A stretch of 54,347 bases of DNA from AEGEAN-183 sp964342745 (GTDB lineage: Bacteria; Pseudomonadota; Gammaproteobacteria; Magnimaribacterales; Magnimaribacteraceae): assembly GCA_964342745.1 (NCBI GenBank), contig CAYFFW010000007.1, positions 1 through 54,347 of the forward strand. Direction: 5' to 3'. Of this stretch, positions 40,203 through 49,178 are shown piece by piece (position 1 is the stretch's first letter; the number at the start of each line of letters is the position of its first letter). Below the pieces are notes generated by a model. The model searched no databases and was not told the origin of the DNA. It was given only the letters and a program-made list of their open reading frames with translations. Made by a program: the position numbers and the translations under genes.

Positions 40203-41480
40203 ATGTTAGATCCAAAAACTTTAAGAAATCATCCAGATTTAATAGAAAAATCTCTTAAAAATAGAGCTTTTAAAGGCGATTTAAAATCCATAATTAAATT
40301 GGAGGTAAATAGAAAGGAACTTCAGAGTGACACAGAGAAGTTGCAAGCACAGCTAAATAAGATTTCTAAACAAATTGGAAGTTTAAAGTCACAAAGTAAA
40401 GATTCAAAACAAGAAGAGAAGGAGGCCAAAGCACTAACAAAAGAGATAAAGAAAAAATCTTCAATTTTAGATTCTGTTCTACAAGATATTAATAGCCTTA
40501 GTCTTGAATTGCCTAATATACCTGACCCAGATGTTCCTGTGGGAACCTCTGATAAGGATAATTTAGAGATCAGATCTTGGGGAGACATACCGCAATTTGA
40601 TTTTAAACCTAAAGATCATATTCAGATAGGAGAAGAACTGGACGGAATAGATATGGAGGCAGGATCAAGGATTACAGGATCAAGATTTTCAGTGCTTAAA
40701 GGTGAAGTAGCAACATTACACAGAGCTTTGACTCAGTTTATGCTTGATTTCCATATAAATCAGCACAATTATCAGGAGCTCTATGTTCCTTATATAGTCA
40801 ACTCAGAATCCTTGATTGGTACAGGACAGTTACCAAAATTTTCAGAAGACTTATTTAAGCTTGAAGGTGAAGAGGAGTATTTTCTTATTCCAACCGGAGA
40901 AGTTCCAATCTCTAATATGATGAAAGATCAAATTATTGAGTCAAAGGAATTACCTATAAAGTGGGTTAGCCACACACCTTGCTTTAGAAGCGAAGCAGGA
41001 AGTTATGGAAAAGATACTAGAGGCATGATTAGGCTTCATCAGTTTGAGAAGGTTGAATTAGTGCAAGTGGTAGAAGCAAGTAATTCTGAGAGTGCTTTAG
41101 AAGAACTAACGAGTCATGCTGAAGCTATAATGCAAGCTTTAGAGATACCTTACCGTGTAATATCTTTATGCACAGGTGATTTAGGTTTTAGTGCCTCTAA
41201 AACCTATGACATTGAAGCCTGGATACCTTCACAAGGGAAGTATAGGGAAATTTCTTCTTGCAGTAACTTTAGAGACTTTCAGTCAAGAAGAATGCAATCT
41301 AGATGGAGAAATGCAGATAAGAATAAGAATGAGCTGGTTCATACATTAAATGGCTCTGGTCTAGCTGTAGGGAGAACTTTAATAGCTATTTTAGAAATCA
41401 ATCAACAAAAAGACGGATCAGTTAACATCCCTAAAGGTTTAAGGGAATATTTTAAAAAAGATAAAATTAAAGCCATTTAA
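40203..41480 (+). CDS. serS: Seryl-tRNA synthetase
   Basis: A 425-residue class II synthetase. The N-terminal antiparallel coiled coil (about 25-105) grips the long variable arm of tRNA-Ser. Motif 2 is CFRSEAGSYGKDTRGMIRLHQFEKVE in pieces, and motif 3 is GSGLAVGRTLIAILE. The product is seryl-tRNA for both tRNA-Ser genes at the window ends. It completes the ftsK-lolA-serS order typical of gammaproteobacteria. It converges on the tusC-like gene with a 4-base TTAA overlap. Confidence 0.98.
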   Translation: MLDPKTLRNHPDLIEKSLKNRAFKGDLKSIIKLEVNRKELQSDTEKLQAQLNKISKQIGSLKSQSKDSKQEEKEAKALTKEIKKKSSILDSVLQDINSLSLELPNIPDPDVPVGTSDKDNLEIRSWGDIPQFDFKPKDHIQIGEELDGIDMEAGSRITGSRFSVLKGEVATLHRALTQFMLDFHINQHNYQELYVPYIVNSESLIGTGQLPKFSEDLFKLEGEEEYFLIPTGEVPISNMMKDQIIESKELPIKWVSHTPCFRSEAGSYGKDTRGMIRLHQFEKVELVQVVEASNSESALEELTSHAEAIMQALEIPYRVISLCTGDLGFSASKTYDIEAWIPSQGKYREISSCSNFRDFQSRRMQSRWRNADKNKNELVHTLNGSGLAVGRTLIAILEINQQKDGSVNIPKGLREYFKKDKIKAI

Positions 41481-41701
41481 CATTCAAGATAAAAATCAGA
41501 TTTATCTATTATTTGACTAGCTTCTTCAGGACTTACAAATCTTAAATTATTAAGGTCAAGGGAAAGTAAAGAATTTTCTTTTGTAATTAAAAAGACATCT
41601 TGTTCAAAAGCTAAACAAGTAGCTACCAGATTGTAAAGCTCTTCTCCTTGATTGAATTTATTTTTATCTCCTGAAATGAAATTAAAGACAAATTTTTTCA
41701 T
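41477..41701 (-). CDS. TusC/DsrF-like protein, shortened
   Basis: A 74-residue protein whose N-terminus (KKFVFNFISGDKNKFNQGEE, then LYNLVATCLAFEQDVFLITKENS) matches the first half of TusC/DsrF. Its end (FVSPEEASQIIDKSDFYLEC) fits the TusC C-terminal strand. About 45 residues in the middle of a normal TusC (about 119) are missing, without a visible frameshift. TusC belongs to the TusBCD complex that relays sulfur for 2-thiouridine in tRNA wobble positions. It is coupled to the TusD-like gene by a 4-base overlap (41698-41701). The assignment depends on that context. Confidence 0.62.
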   Translation of the reverse strand: MKKFVFNFISGDKNKFNQGEELYNLVATCLAFEQDVFLITKENSLLSLDLNNLRFVSPEEASQIIDKSDFYLEC

Positions 41702-42030
41702 AAAGTTCCTATTACCAAAGTTTTTTTATTTTTTAGAACACCTTCTATAAGTTTACCCAACCCTGAAACTTTAATTTTAGGGTGTATGTCTTCTGGAAGA
41801 TTTCTACTTAAGAGAGAATTTCTGCAAACTGAAATAGGAATATTTTTAGAAATTGAAAAGTCAATTAACTTATTTAAAGAATCTTTATCTAATAATAAAG
41901 TTACTGAATTTGAATAAAAAAATAGCCCTGATACTTCTTTACCTATAAGTTTTTTTTCAACTAAACCAATTGAATCTAACGGTTCTTTTTTTTGAGCCGA
42001 TAGGTTATTTATACATACAAAAATAGACAT
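41698..42030 (-). CDS. TusD/DsrE-like sulfur relay protein
   Basis: A 110-residue DsrE-fold protein. GKEVSGLFFYSNSV, ISVCRNSLLSRN and KVSGLGKLIEGVL follow E. coli TusD closely, and Cys69 corresponds to its persulfide Cys78. Length is slightly below the usual 128, and the N-terminal pocket loop is short. Expected role: accept sulfur from TusA and pass it towards TusE for tRNA thiolation. TusB and TusE genes are not next to it in this window. Pseudomonas carries tusDCB near serS, supporting the assignment, but here the pair is on the opposite strand. Confidence 0.75.
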   Translation of the reverse strand: MSIFVCINNLSAQKKEPLDSIGLVEKKLIGKEVSGLFFYSNSVTLLLDKDSLNKLIDFSISKNIPISVCRNSLLSRNLPEDIHPKIKVSGLGKLIEGVLKNKKTLVIGTL

Positions 42031-42236
42031 AAAAAAATATTAATTTGATCATTTCACTTTGTTAACTAAAGAGGGTATTATTCGTTTCAGATATTTTATT
42101 ATTTTCACGCTGAGTGTGTGGAATAAATTTAGAGTTAACACATAATAGTCACAAATAAATCATGTTAAATTCACAAGAGTTTTATATATTTACAAATAGT
42201 GATATTAATGTTTTTTATAAATGATTGGGGGTCTTT
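42031..42236. promoter_or_regulatory. Upstream region of the Oar-type receptor
   Basis: This AT-rich gap separates the divergent tusD-like gene from the receptor gene. GTTAAC occurs at 42061-42066 and again at 42134-42139, and GTTAAA at 42164. No convincing -35/-10 pair with normal spacing stands out. The stretch ends in the G-rich ribosome site 42226-42230. Promoters for both genes must lie here, but their positions are unresolved. Confidence 0.3.
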
Positions 42237-45200
42237 ATGACAAGTTTTAAAAAATTATTTCTTTTATCTTCAATATTCACTTTCCTTTTAGCGTCGGTAC
42301 CAGTCTTTTCTGATGTGGATACGACTTCTTCGTTAAGAGGAAATGTAAATATTTCTGGAGCATCAGTGGTAGTGGAGCATACACCTACGGGCATAACAAA
42401 AGCTGCAACTGCTGGTTCTTCTGGAAACTTTTCTTTGAGTTTCTTACCTGTTGGTGGACCATATGAAATAACCGTTTCATCTCCAGGTTATCAAACTGCA
42501 AAACTTGAAGGTGTTTATTTAGTCTTAAATGAAACTGAGAGCATCTCAGTTACTCTTAATAGGGCAGACGCAGAAGAGTTAGTGGTAACAGCATCAGCTG
42601 GATCAGTAATAGTAAAGACTGGTTCAGGAACGCTCTTAACAAGAGCTGAGATGGATGCAGTTCCTACCATCAATAGATCAATTGGAGATTTTGCTAAGAT
42701 GGATCCAAGGGTTTCTATCAACAGTGCTTCAAGCAGAAACACAGAAATTTCTGTTATGGGTGCTAACAACAGGTTTAATGACTTTACGATTGATGGAGTA
42801 AGTTTTAATGACCCATTTGGATTAAATGCAAATGGTTTTGGAACAATGCGTAACCCCATTAGTTTAGATTTTGTTGAGCAGATATCCATAGACATCACTC
42901 CTTATGATGTTGCTCGAGGAAACAGCACTGGTGGATCAATTGCTGTAGTAACAAAATCTGGTTCTAATGAATTTCATGGCTCTGTTTACTACTCTGATAG
43001 AAATGAAGATAATATTGGAGAAGACTCTGATGGAGTTGATTACCCTAAATTTAATGAAGAAATTAAGACAGTAACTTTTTCTGGTCCAATTATCCCAGAT
43101 AGACTTTTCTTTTTTGCTGGTTACGAGGAATTTGAAAGATCAAATCCGGCTCTTTACGGAACTATTGATAGCAATGCCCAGAACAAAGCAGAGTTTGTAA
43201 CTACTGCTATGGCTGATGAGATTAAAAACATTGCAATGAATACTTATGGGTATGATGCAGGCGTAATAAATGGAGCTTCTTTCCCTGAAACTCATGAAGA
43301 GTACACAGTTAAGTTAGATGCCGTCATTAATGACGCTAATAGAGCAGTTCTAAACTACTCAAAAGTAGAAAGTTATTTTCCCCGTAAATACAACGGCGGA
43401 GCAACAGTATTTAGTAATAACTACTATGTTAAGCCTCCTGTTATAGAACGTAAGTCAGTTGTACTTTATAGCGATATAAATGACAGGCTAAGAACTAAAC
43501 TTAAGTTCTCTCAATATGAAATGGAAGAGGATGACAGGTCACTAGGTGATGGGCTTTTCCCAGAAGTTAGAATCAACTTAGGCGGTGACAGGGTTTACTT
43601 AGGAGGAGATAGGTATAGAGGTGCTAATCACATTATGGTAGATGAAGATGTTTTAATCTTCAAAGCCGATTACGATAATGATGAAAACGTTATAACTTTT
43701 GGAGTAGAAAGAGCTGAAACTAGCGTTTACAACTTATTTATTGCTCGTTATAACGGAGAAATTCAATTTAATAGCATAGAAGACTTTGCTGCAGGAGCTT
43801 GGTCATACTTGAGGTTCCACACTCCAATTGCTGGAAATGATCAGGTTGGTACGGCTGCTGCTGATTTTGAAGTTGAAAAAGACACTCTTTATCTTCAAAA
43901 TAAATGGTATGCAAGTGATGACTTAACTATTACTTTTGGGTTTAGATACGACTCTGTTCTTACTCCAACAGAACCTCACTTAAATCCAAAATTTCTTGAA
44001 AGAAATGGAATTGGAAACAATCAAAAGTTCGATTTTGATCTAGTTCAACCAAGGATGTCCTTTAATTATGATGCTACTTCTCTATTTGGAGATAGAGTGG
44101 TAGACGCCACAATTAGAGGTGGTAGAGGTCTTTTCATGGGAAGAATACCTAGAGTTTGGTTTGGAAATGCTTATTCAAGGTCTGGAGGTAAGACTGATTA
44201 CAATCGCTTTAGATCTTACAGTGATGTGATAGGCCCAATGCCTGCTGCTAATGTTGCTGATCCACGTTTTTTCTGGTTAGGACCAACAAGTAATTATCAA
44301 GTTAGAAGTGCTTGGTATGGTGATGCACAAGGTACAGACCCAAATTTTGCTGCTCCTAGTTCTTGGAGATCTAATGTTGCATTAGATATTTTGACCGCTA
44401 AAGGTTACGACTTCACTGTTGAATACAATAGAGATGAAGCTAATGAAGCAGTCTTCTATAACGACTTAGGTTTGACTAAGACAGGAACTTTAGCAGACGG
44501 TAGAGGTACTTATTCAGGTGCTGGTGATTTTTGGTTATCAAATACTAACAAAGGTGGTTCTGAAGCAATAACCTTTATATTAAAGAAAGACTGGAATGAT
44601 CTTAAATTCATGACGGCCTATACTAATATGAATACCGATGATGTTTATCCACTTACTTCAGCTCAAGCAGAGTCTGCTTATGGTTACACTCAAAGATGGG
44701 ATGGAGAGAATATGGATGCCTCAAGATCAAGTTTCATGGTTGAGCATAAATTCTTAGCTACTCTAGATTATACAAAACAGATAATAGGGAATAACGATAC
44801 GCGCTTCTCTTTAGTCTTTGTTAGAAAGAGTGGTGAGCCCTATAGTGTTACCTTTGATGAACCAGGCTATAACAGTGTAACTGGAAACTCTCGTTTTTAT
44901 GCTGATTATAGTCTTGCTTACATCCCAACAGGAGCTACAGATCCAAATGTAGTCTTTGCCAGTGCTGATGTTGCTAATGCAGTAATGGCGCATGTAAACA
45001 GTACGGGATTAAGTGCCTATAAAGGCAGTCATGCTCCAAGAAATGCTTTCAATAGCCCTTGGTACAGCAGATTAGATTTAAGGATAACTCAAGACATCAA
45101 TGTCTTTGAAGGCCATAAATTCATTGTTTACTTAGATCTATTAAACTTATTGAATATGATAGATGATGAAAAGGGTATAGTAAGAGAATATTCTTACAAC

Positions 45201-45347
45201 AACAGCCGACAAATAATGGTCAGCGGAGTTTCTGATTCCGGACAATTTATGATATCGGGAGTTGATCCAGATGATAGTCTTTATATTCAAAATAATGACG
45301 GTCAATCTGCTTGGAATATTAACTTAGGATTTAAATACCAATTCTAA
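42237..45347 (+). CDS. Oar-type TonB-dependent receptor with carboxypeptidase-regulatory domain
   Basis: A 1036-residue outer-membrane protein. A signal peptide covers about residues 1-27. A CarboxypepD_reg/CNA-B-like beta domain (about 33-110; SLRGNVNISGASVVVEH, then SVTLNRADAEE) precedes the plug, and a long Oar-like barrel follows with the motifs FNDFTIDGVSFNDPFG and GNSTGGSIAVVTKSG. It ends FKYQF. Oar-type receptors are linked to peptide or protein uptake and protease export. ATG 42237 is preferred over TTG 42225 because ATTGGGGGTC precedes it. It has its own 206-base upstream region and ends at a strong terminator. Confidence 0.92.
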   Translation: MTSFKKLFLLSSIFTFLLASVPVFSDVDTTSSLRGNVNISGASVVVEHTPTGITKAATAGSSGNFSLSFLPVGGPYEITVSSPGYQTAKLEGVYLVLNETESISVTLNRADAEELVVTASAGSVIVKTGSGTLLTRAEMDAVPTINRSIGDFAKMDPRVSINSASSRNTEISVMGANNRFNDFTIDGVSFNDPFGLNANGFGTMRNPISLDFVEQISIDITPYDVARGNSTGGSIAVVTKSGSNEFHGSVYYSDRNEDNIGEDSDGVDYPKFNEEIKTVTFSGPIIPDRLFFFAGYEEFERSNPALYGTIDSNAQNKAEFVTTAMADEIKNIAMNTYGYDAGVINGASFPETHEEYTVKLDAVINDANRAVLNYSKVESYFPRKYNGGATVFSNNYYVKPPVIERKSVVLYSDINDRLRTKLKFSQYEMEEDDRSLGDGLFPEVRINLGGDRVYLGGDRYRGANHIMVDEDVLIFKADYDNDENVITFGVERAETSVYNLFIARYNGEIQFNSIEDFAAGAWSYLRFHTPIAGNDQVGTAAADFEVEKDTLYLQNKWYASDDLTITFGFRYDSVLTPTEPHLNPKFLERNGIGNNQKFDFDLVQPRMSFNYDATSLFGDRVVDATIRGGRGLFMGRIPRVWFGNAYSRSGGKTDYNRFRSYSDVIGPMPAANVADPRFFWLGPTSNYQVRSAWYGDAQGTDPNFAAPSSWRSNVALDILTAKGYDFTVEYNRDEANEAVFYNDLGLTKTGTLADGRGTYSGAGDFWLSNTNKGGSEAITFILKKDWNDLKFMTAYTNMNTDDVYPLTSAQAESAYGYTQRWDGENMDASRSSFMVEHKFLATLDYTKQIIGNNDTRFSLVFVRKSGEPYSVTFDEPGYNSVTGNSRFYADYSLAYIPTGATDPNVVFASADVANAVMAHVNSTGLSAYKGSHAPRNAFNSPWYSRLDLRITQDINVFEGHKFIVYLDLLNLLNMIDDEKGIVREYSYNNSRQIMVSGVSDSGQFMISGVDPDDSLYIQNNDGQSAWNINLGFKYQF

Positions 45348-45363
45348 GAAACAAATTTCCAGA

Positions 45364-45394
45364 TAAAAAGCGCCACTAATAGTGGCGTTTTTTA
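45364..45394. terminator. Bidirectional Rho-independent terminator
   Basis: CGCCACT (45371-45377) pairs with AGTGGCG (45381-45387) around a 3-base loop, followed by seven T bases, with five A bases on the left. It terminates the plus-strand receptor transcript and, in reverse, the minus-strand PfkB kinase transcript. It is the clearest terminator in the window. Confidence 0.92.
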
Positions 45395-46312
45395 TTTTCT
45401 AGGCCCGCTTATTAAACAAATCTGAGTAGCATAATCAACAGCTTTCGTTAAAGCTAATTTCTGATCAGTTAACCCTAATTGAGAAAGAAAAATACCTAGT
45501 AAAGCATCACCAGCACCATTTGTATTAACTACAGGAATAGACTTAGCTTTAACCTTAATACTGTTGAACGTACAGCCTTCTGATCCATTGGAGCAGAGGA
45601 TATCTGCTTGAGTTTCAAGAAGTTGTTTTAATAAACTTATTTCATTTTTATTTCCAAAAACTAAATCAATTGATTGATCTAAGACCCACTTAATTTCATT
45701 AAAATTAGTTTTAATTAAATTTACATCGGCTATACCAAATGCGATTTTAAGATTATTTTTTTTAGCTAGTTCAAGTGTATATTGAGCAGTATTAAAACCA
45801 TTTTCAGTACATACTGAAAAAGCATCGAATAGTAACCAGTTACTTTCAGATAACTTATCTTGATCTATACAGCTTGTTATTAAGTTTTCATTTGCAGATA
45901 AGTGTGAAGCCATTGTTCTTTCACCGTCTGGAGTTACAAAGATAAAACATGTACCAGTTGGATCCTTTGATAATTTACTAATGGTCTCTACTGACGATCC
46001 ATTAAATCCTTTTAAAAAAAGTTCCCTTTCTTCATCATCCCCCAAAGAACAACTAAAGAAACAAGTAGATCCTTGAGATGAAGCTGCATGAAGAGAGTTT
46101 GCAATAGAACCACCCGGTTCTTTACTTATTATTTTAGTTTTAAATTTATTTAACCAACTATCTTTTTGTTCAGAGTTTATATGGACCATACTGCTTTTAT
46201 TTATGTTTAAAGCAGTTAGCTCTTGTTCTGTAATGGAAACCTCTATATCAATTAGAGCATTTCCAAATCCATAAATTTTTAACATATTGCAAGAATTTAT
46301 TTGAGTTCTCAT
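45392..46312 (-). CDS. PfkB-family sugar/nucleoside kinase (adenosine kinase-like)
   Basis: A 306-residue ribokinase-fold kinase. The opening KIYGFGNALIDIE, the GGSIANSLHAASSQG motif and C-terminal NTNGAGDALLG, with the catalytic Asp, are typical. The segment FVTPDGERTMASHLSANENL resembles adenosine-kinase-like PfkB members. Neighbours (NupC-type transporter, thymidine kinase) support a nucleoside substrate, but ribose or fructose derivatives cannot be excluded. The start may be ATG 46312 or ATG 46285, the latter matching the family N-terminus; neither has a strong ribosome site. It is divergent from the 2OG oxygenase with 36 bases between starts. Confidence 0.83.
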   Translation of the reverse strand: MRTQINSCNMLKIYGFGNALIDIEVSITEQELTALNINKSSMVHINSEQKDSWLNKFKTKIISKEPGGSIANSLHAASSQGSTCFFSCSLGDDEERELFLKGFNGSSVETISKLSKDPTGTCFIFVTPDGERTMASHLSANENLITSCIDQDKLSESNWLLFDAFSVCTENGFNTAQYTLELAKKNNLKIAFGIADVNLIKTNFNEIKWVLDQSIDLVFGNKNEISLLKQLLETQADILCSNGSEGCTFNSIKVKAKSIPVVNTNGAGDALLGIFLSQLGLTDQKLALTKAVDYATQICLISGPRK

Positions 46313-46348
46313 ATAGAATTTTAACCCTTATTTAAAAAGGTTGTTACT

Positions 46349-47284
46349 TTGTCCTTACCATTCTCAATAATATCTCTAGAAAACTACAAAAAAGATCCTG
46401 CTAACTTTTCAACTGAGCTAGGACAAAATTTTGAAAAAACTGGATTTTGCGGTATTTCTGATCACTCATTAGATAAAAACCTTATATCAGACGTTCTAAA
46501 TATCTTTAATACTTTTTTCTCTTTACCTACAGAAACAAAAATGAAATATTTTGAACCTAATTTAGGTGGAGCACGAGGATATACACCAATCAAAATTGAA
46601 ACTCCTAAAGATGGATATGAAGCAGATATTAAGGAGTTTTGGCAAACAGGAAGGTCAATTTCTGTAGATCATCCTTTTTCAGTATGGATGCCACAGAATA
46701 AATGGGCCAGTGAAATACCTGAATTTAAAATTAAAATTCAAGAACTCTTTACTCAATTTGATGTATTAGGAAAAACACTTTTAGAATCTATAGCTCTATT
46801 TCTTAATCTAGAGAAGACTCACTTTAATCAGATAGCTAATGAAGGCAATAGTGTTATGAGATCAATACACTATCCTCCTGTTAGAGAGGATGATCAGGGT
46901 GAAAGATCTGGTGCACATGAAGACATAAATCTCATTACCTTGCTTATAGGTGGCCATCAACCAGGTTTAGAAATAAAAACTAAAGATGGTAAATGGGTTT
47001 CGGTTGATACTGACCCAGAAGTACTAGTTTGTAACATAGGAGATATGTTGCAAAGATTTACTAATCACAGGCTTGTTTCTACAACACACAGAGTAAACGC
47101 TCCTTTAACTTCTAGACTAATATCAAGGTATTCAATTCCGTTTTTTGTACATCCAAATCCTGATTGGTTAATTGATACTTTAGAGTCTTGTTGTAGTAAA
47201 GATAATCCTAAAAGGTACTTAGAACCAATTATTGCAGAAGATTACTTACAAGAGCGCCTTAAAGAAATAAAATTAATTTCATGA
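46349..47284 (+). CDS. Isopenicillin-N-synthase-like 2OG/Fe(II) oxygenase
   Basis: A 311-residue DIOX-type oxygenase. The N-terminal DIOX_N half has FEKTGFCGISDHSL and GGARGYTPI. The catalytic half has His190-Glu-Asp192 in SGAHEDINLITLL, His247 in STTHRVNAP and the 2-oxoglutarate-binding Arg260-x-Ser262 in RYSIPFF. The family includes fungal thymine 7-hydroxylase and plant/fungal oxygenases. The start is TTG 46349 with AAAAAGG upstream. It overlaps the nucleoside transporter gene by ATGA (47281-47284), so a nucleoside or nucleobase substrate is a reasonable, unproven inference. Confidence 0.88.
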   Translation: MSLPFSIISLENYKKDPANFSTELGQNFEKTGFCGISDHSLDKNLISDVLNIFNTFFSLPTETKMKYFEPNLGGARGYTPIKIETPKDGYEADIKEFWQTGRSISVDHPFSVWMPQNKWASEIPEFKIKIQELFTQFDVLGKTLLESIALFLNLEKTHFNQIANEGNSVMRSIHYPPVREDDQGERSGAHEDINLITLLIGGHQPGLEIKTKDGKWVSVDTDPEVLVCNIGDMLQRFTNHRLVSTTHRVNAPLTSRLISRYSIPFFVHPNPDWLIDTLESCCSKDNPKRYLEPIIAEDYLQERLKEIKLIS

Positions 47285-48534
47285 TAGATCTTATTCAACC
47301 AATACTAGGATTTTTTGTACTTCTGCTACTAGGAGCAATTTTTAGTGAAAATATAAAAGCTATTAAGATTAAGTATTTAATTAGTGCAGTTGTAATCCAA
47401 GTTTTATTGGCTTATATACTAATTAATATACCTGTCATCTCCTCCTTTTTTGAATTTTTGTCTTATGGGGTAATGACATTAAAAGATGCTAATGACTATG
47501 GTACTGGATTCGTTTTTGGATATTTAGCTGATGGAGCACCTAATGCTCCATTTGAGATATCAAATCAAGCTAATACATTTATTTTTGCTTTTGGAGGATT
47601 AACTTTAATAATTGTAATGTCAGCTATCTCAGCTTTATTGTGGCATTGGAGAGTTATACCAATATTAGTTAACGCTTTAGCATTAATTTTTAAAAAACCT
47701 CTAGATGTTGGTGGTCCAGTTGGTTTAAGTGCTACTGCAAATGTATTTCTAGGTCAGGTTGAGGCTCCTTTATTAGTTCGTCCATATTTAGCTTCTATGT
47801 CAAAAAATGAACTTCTTATTTTAATGACAGTTGGCATGTCAACGATAGCGGGGTCAGTAATGGTTATCTATACAACCATGCTTTCATCTGTTTATGGTTT
47901 GGGCCTTATAGGGCATTTTTTAACTGCTTCATTAATTTCAGTTCCTGCAGGAATAATGTATGCGAATATAATTATTCCGAGTGATAAGAAAACAGATTTT
48001 CCTTCTGATAAGTCTTCAAAAATGTATTCAAGTACTATGGATGCTCTGACTAGGGGAACCCAAGCTGGTATTGATATATTCTTGAATGTTGCTGCCATGT
48101 TAATAGTGGTAATGGCTTTAGTTTTTTTAGTTAATGCTACTTTAGGAGTTCTTCCTGATTTTCAAGGCCAACCTTTAACGATGGAGAGAATAGTGGGATG
48201 GATTTTCGCACCTTTGGCTTGGTGTATGGGTATACCTTGGCAAGAATCTCAAGCAGCGGGTGAATTACTTGGAGTAAAAACAATTTTAAATGAATTTGTT
48301 GCATATATTTATCTTGCAGATACAAACGCGTATGTATTATCTGAGAAGAGTAGTCTAATAATGCTTTATGCACTATGTGGATTTGCTAATTTTAGTAGTG
48401 TTGGAATTCTTTTAAGTGGAATGAGTGCGATGGTTCCTGAAAGACGAAAAGATTTAATCGAAGTAAGCATAAAAGCTCTTTGGGCAGCTTTACTTGCTTC
48501 TTGTATGACAGGATTTATTGTAGGAATTCTTTAG
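47281..48534 (+). CDS. NupC-type concentrative nucleoside transporter
   Basis: A 417-residue membrane protein with about ten helices and re-entrant loops of the CNT family, which imports nucleosides with H+ or Na+. The central signature NVFLGQVEAPLLVRPYL, followed by MTVGMSTIAGSVMVIY, and later NEFVAYIYL and LCGFANFSSVGILL mark the substrate and ion site. Nucleosides released from DNA and RNA are the likely cargo. It overlaps the upstream oxygenase start-to-stop by 4 bases and the convergent thymidine kinase by 4. Substrate preference (purine or pyrimidine) is not readable. Confidence 0.92.
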   Translation: MIDLIQPILGFFVLLLLGAIFSENIKAIKIKYLISAVVIQVLLAYILINIPVISSFFEFLSYGVMTLKDANDYGTGFVFGYLADGAPNAPFEISNQANTFIFAFGGLTLIIVMSAISALLWHWRVIPILVNALALIFKKPLDVGGPVGLSATANVFLGQVEAPLLVRPYLASMSKNELLILMTVGMSTIAGSVMVIYTTMLSSVYGLGLIGHFLTASLISVPAGIMYANIIIPSDKKTDFPSDKSSKMYSSTMDALTRGTQAGIDIFLNVAAMLIVVMALVFLVNATLGVLPDFQGQPLTMERIVGWIFAPLAWCMGIPWQESQAAGELLGVKTILNEFVAYIYLADTNAYVLSEKSSLIMLYALCGFANFSSVGILLSGMSAMVPERRKDLIEVSIKALWAALLASCMTGFIVGIL

Positions 48535-49112
48535 TTACCCAGTTCTTTTTTATTAAAGTGAGCTCTACATAAAGGAACATATCTTTCATTCCCACCTATC
48601 TCCAACTGTTCTCCTTTATTAACTATTTTTCCTGACTTATCAAGTCTTACTACCATAGTAGCTTTTCTTCCACACCAGCAAACAGTTTTAATTTCTTTAA
48701 GGTTATCGGCCCAAGCCAATAGATATTTACTACCTTCAAAAAGTTCACCCTGGAAGTCAGTTCTAATTCCGAAAGCTAAAACTGCTATATTTAGTTCATC
48801 AACTATTTTTCCTATTTGAGCAACCTGTTCTTTTGTTAAAAATTGGGCTTCATCGACTAAAACACATTTTATATCCTTAAAATTTATGTCTTCAATAACA
48901 TGTCTATATAAATCAGTATCTTCTGAAAATAGATTGGCATCTGCACTAATTCCTATCCTAGAAACAATTTTGTTTTCTTCGTACCTATTATCACCAGAGA
49001 AAGTAAATAAAATTGTTTTCATTCCTCGTTCTAAGTAATTATGATTTGCTTGTAATAAAGCCGTTGATTTTCCAGCATTCATTGAAGAATAGTTAAAGTA
49101 AAGTTTAGCCAT
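48531..49112 (-). CDS. tdk: Thymidine kinase
   Basis: A 193-residue type II thymidine kinase. The P-loop is NYSSMNAGKSTALLQ, the catalytic base Glu is in VDEAQFLT, and the lasso/Zn part has CWCGRK with the later Cys in PLCRAHF. Length and motifs match E. coli Tdk. It phosphorylates thymidine and deoxyuridine for salvage, fitting the neighbouring transporter. The start is ATG 49112 with no strong ribosome site. It shares TTAG at its 3' end with nupC and is divergent from the MATE gene. Confidence 0.95.
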   Translation of the reverse strand: MAKLYFNYSSMNAGKSTALLQANHNYLERGMKTILFTFSGDNRYEENKIVSRIGISADANLFSEDTDLYRHVIEDINFKDIKCVLVDEAQFLTKEQVAQIGKIVDELNIAVLAFGIRTDFQGELFEGSKYLLAWADNLKEIKTVCWCGRKATMVVRLDKSGKIVNKGEQLEIGGNERYVPLCRAHFNKKELGN

Positions 49113-49178
49113 GTAATTAGTTTAAATTTTGCTCCAATATAGGTCCAGTTATAAGTGTGATAGTATTCTTTGCACCAA

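Noticed and set aside
42031..42236. Riboswitch (for example cobalamin) upstream of the Oar-type receptor.
   Set aside because: No conserved riboswitch core or long GC-paired helices; the region is about 80% AT.
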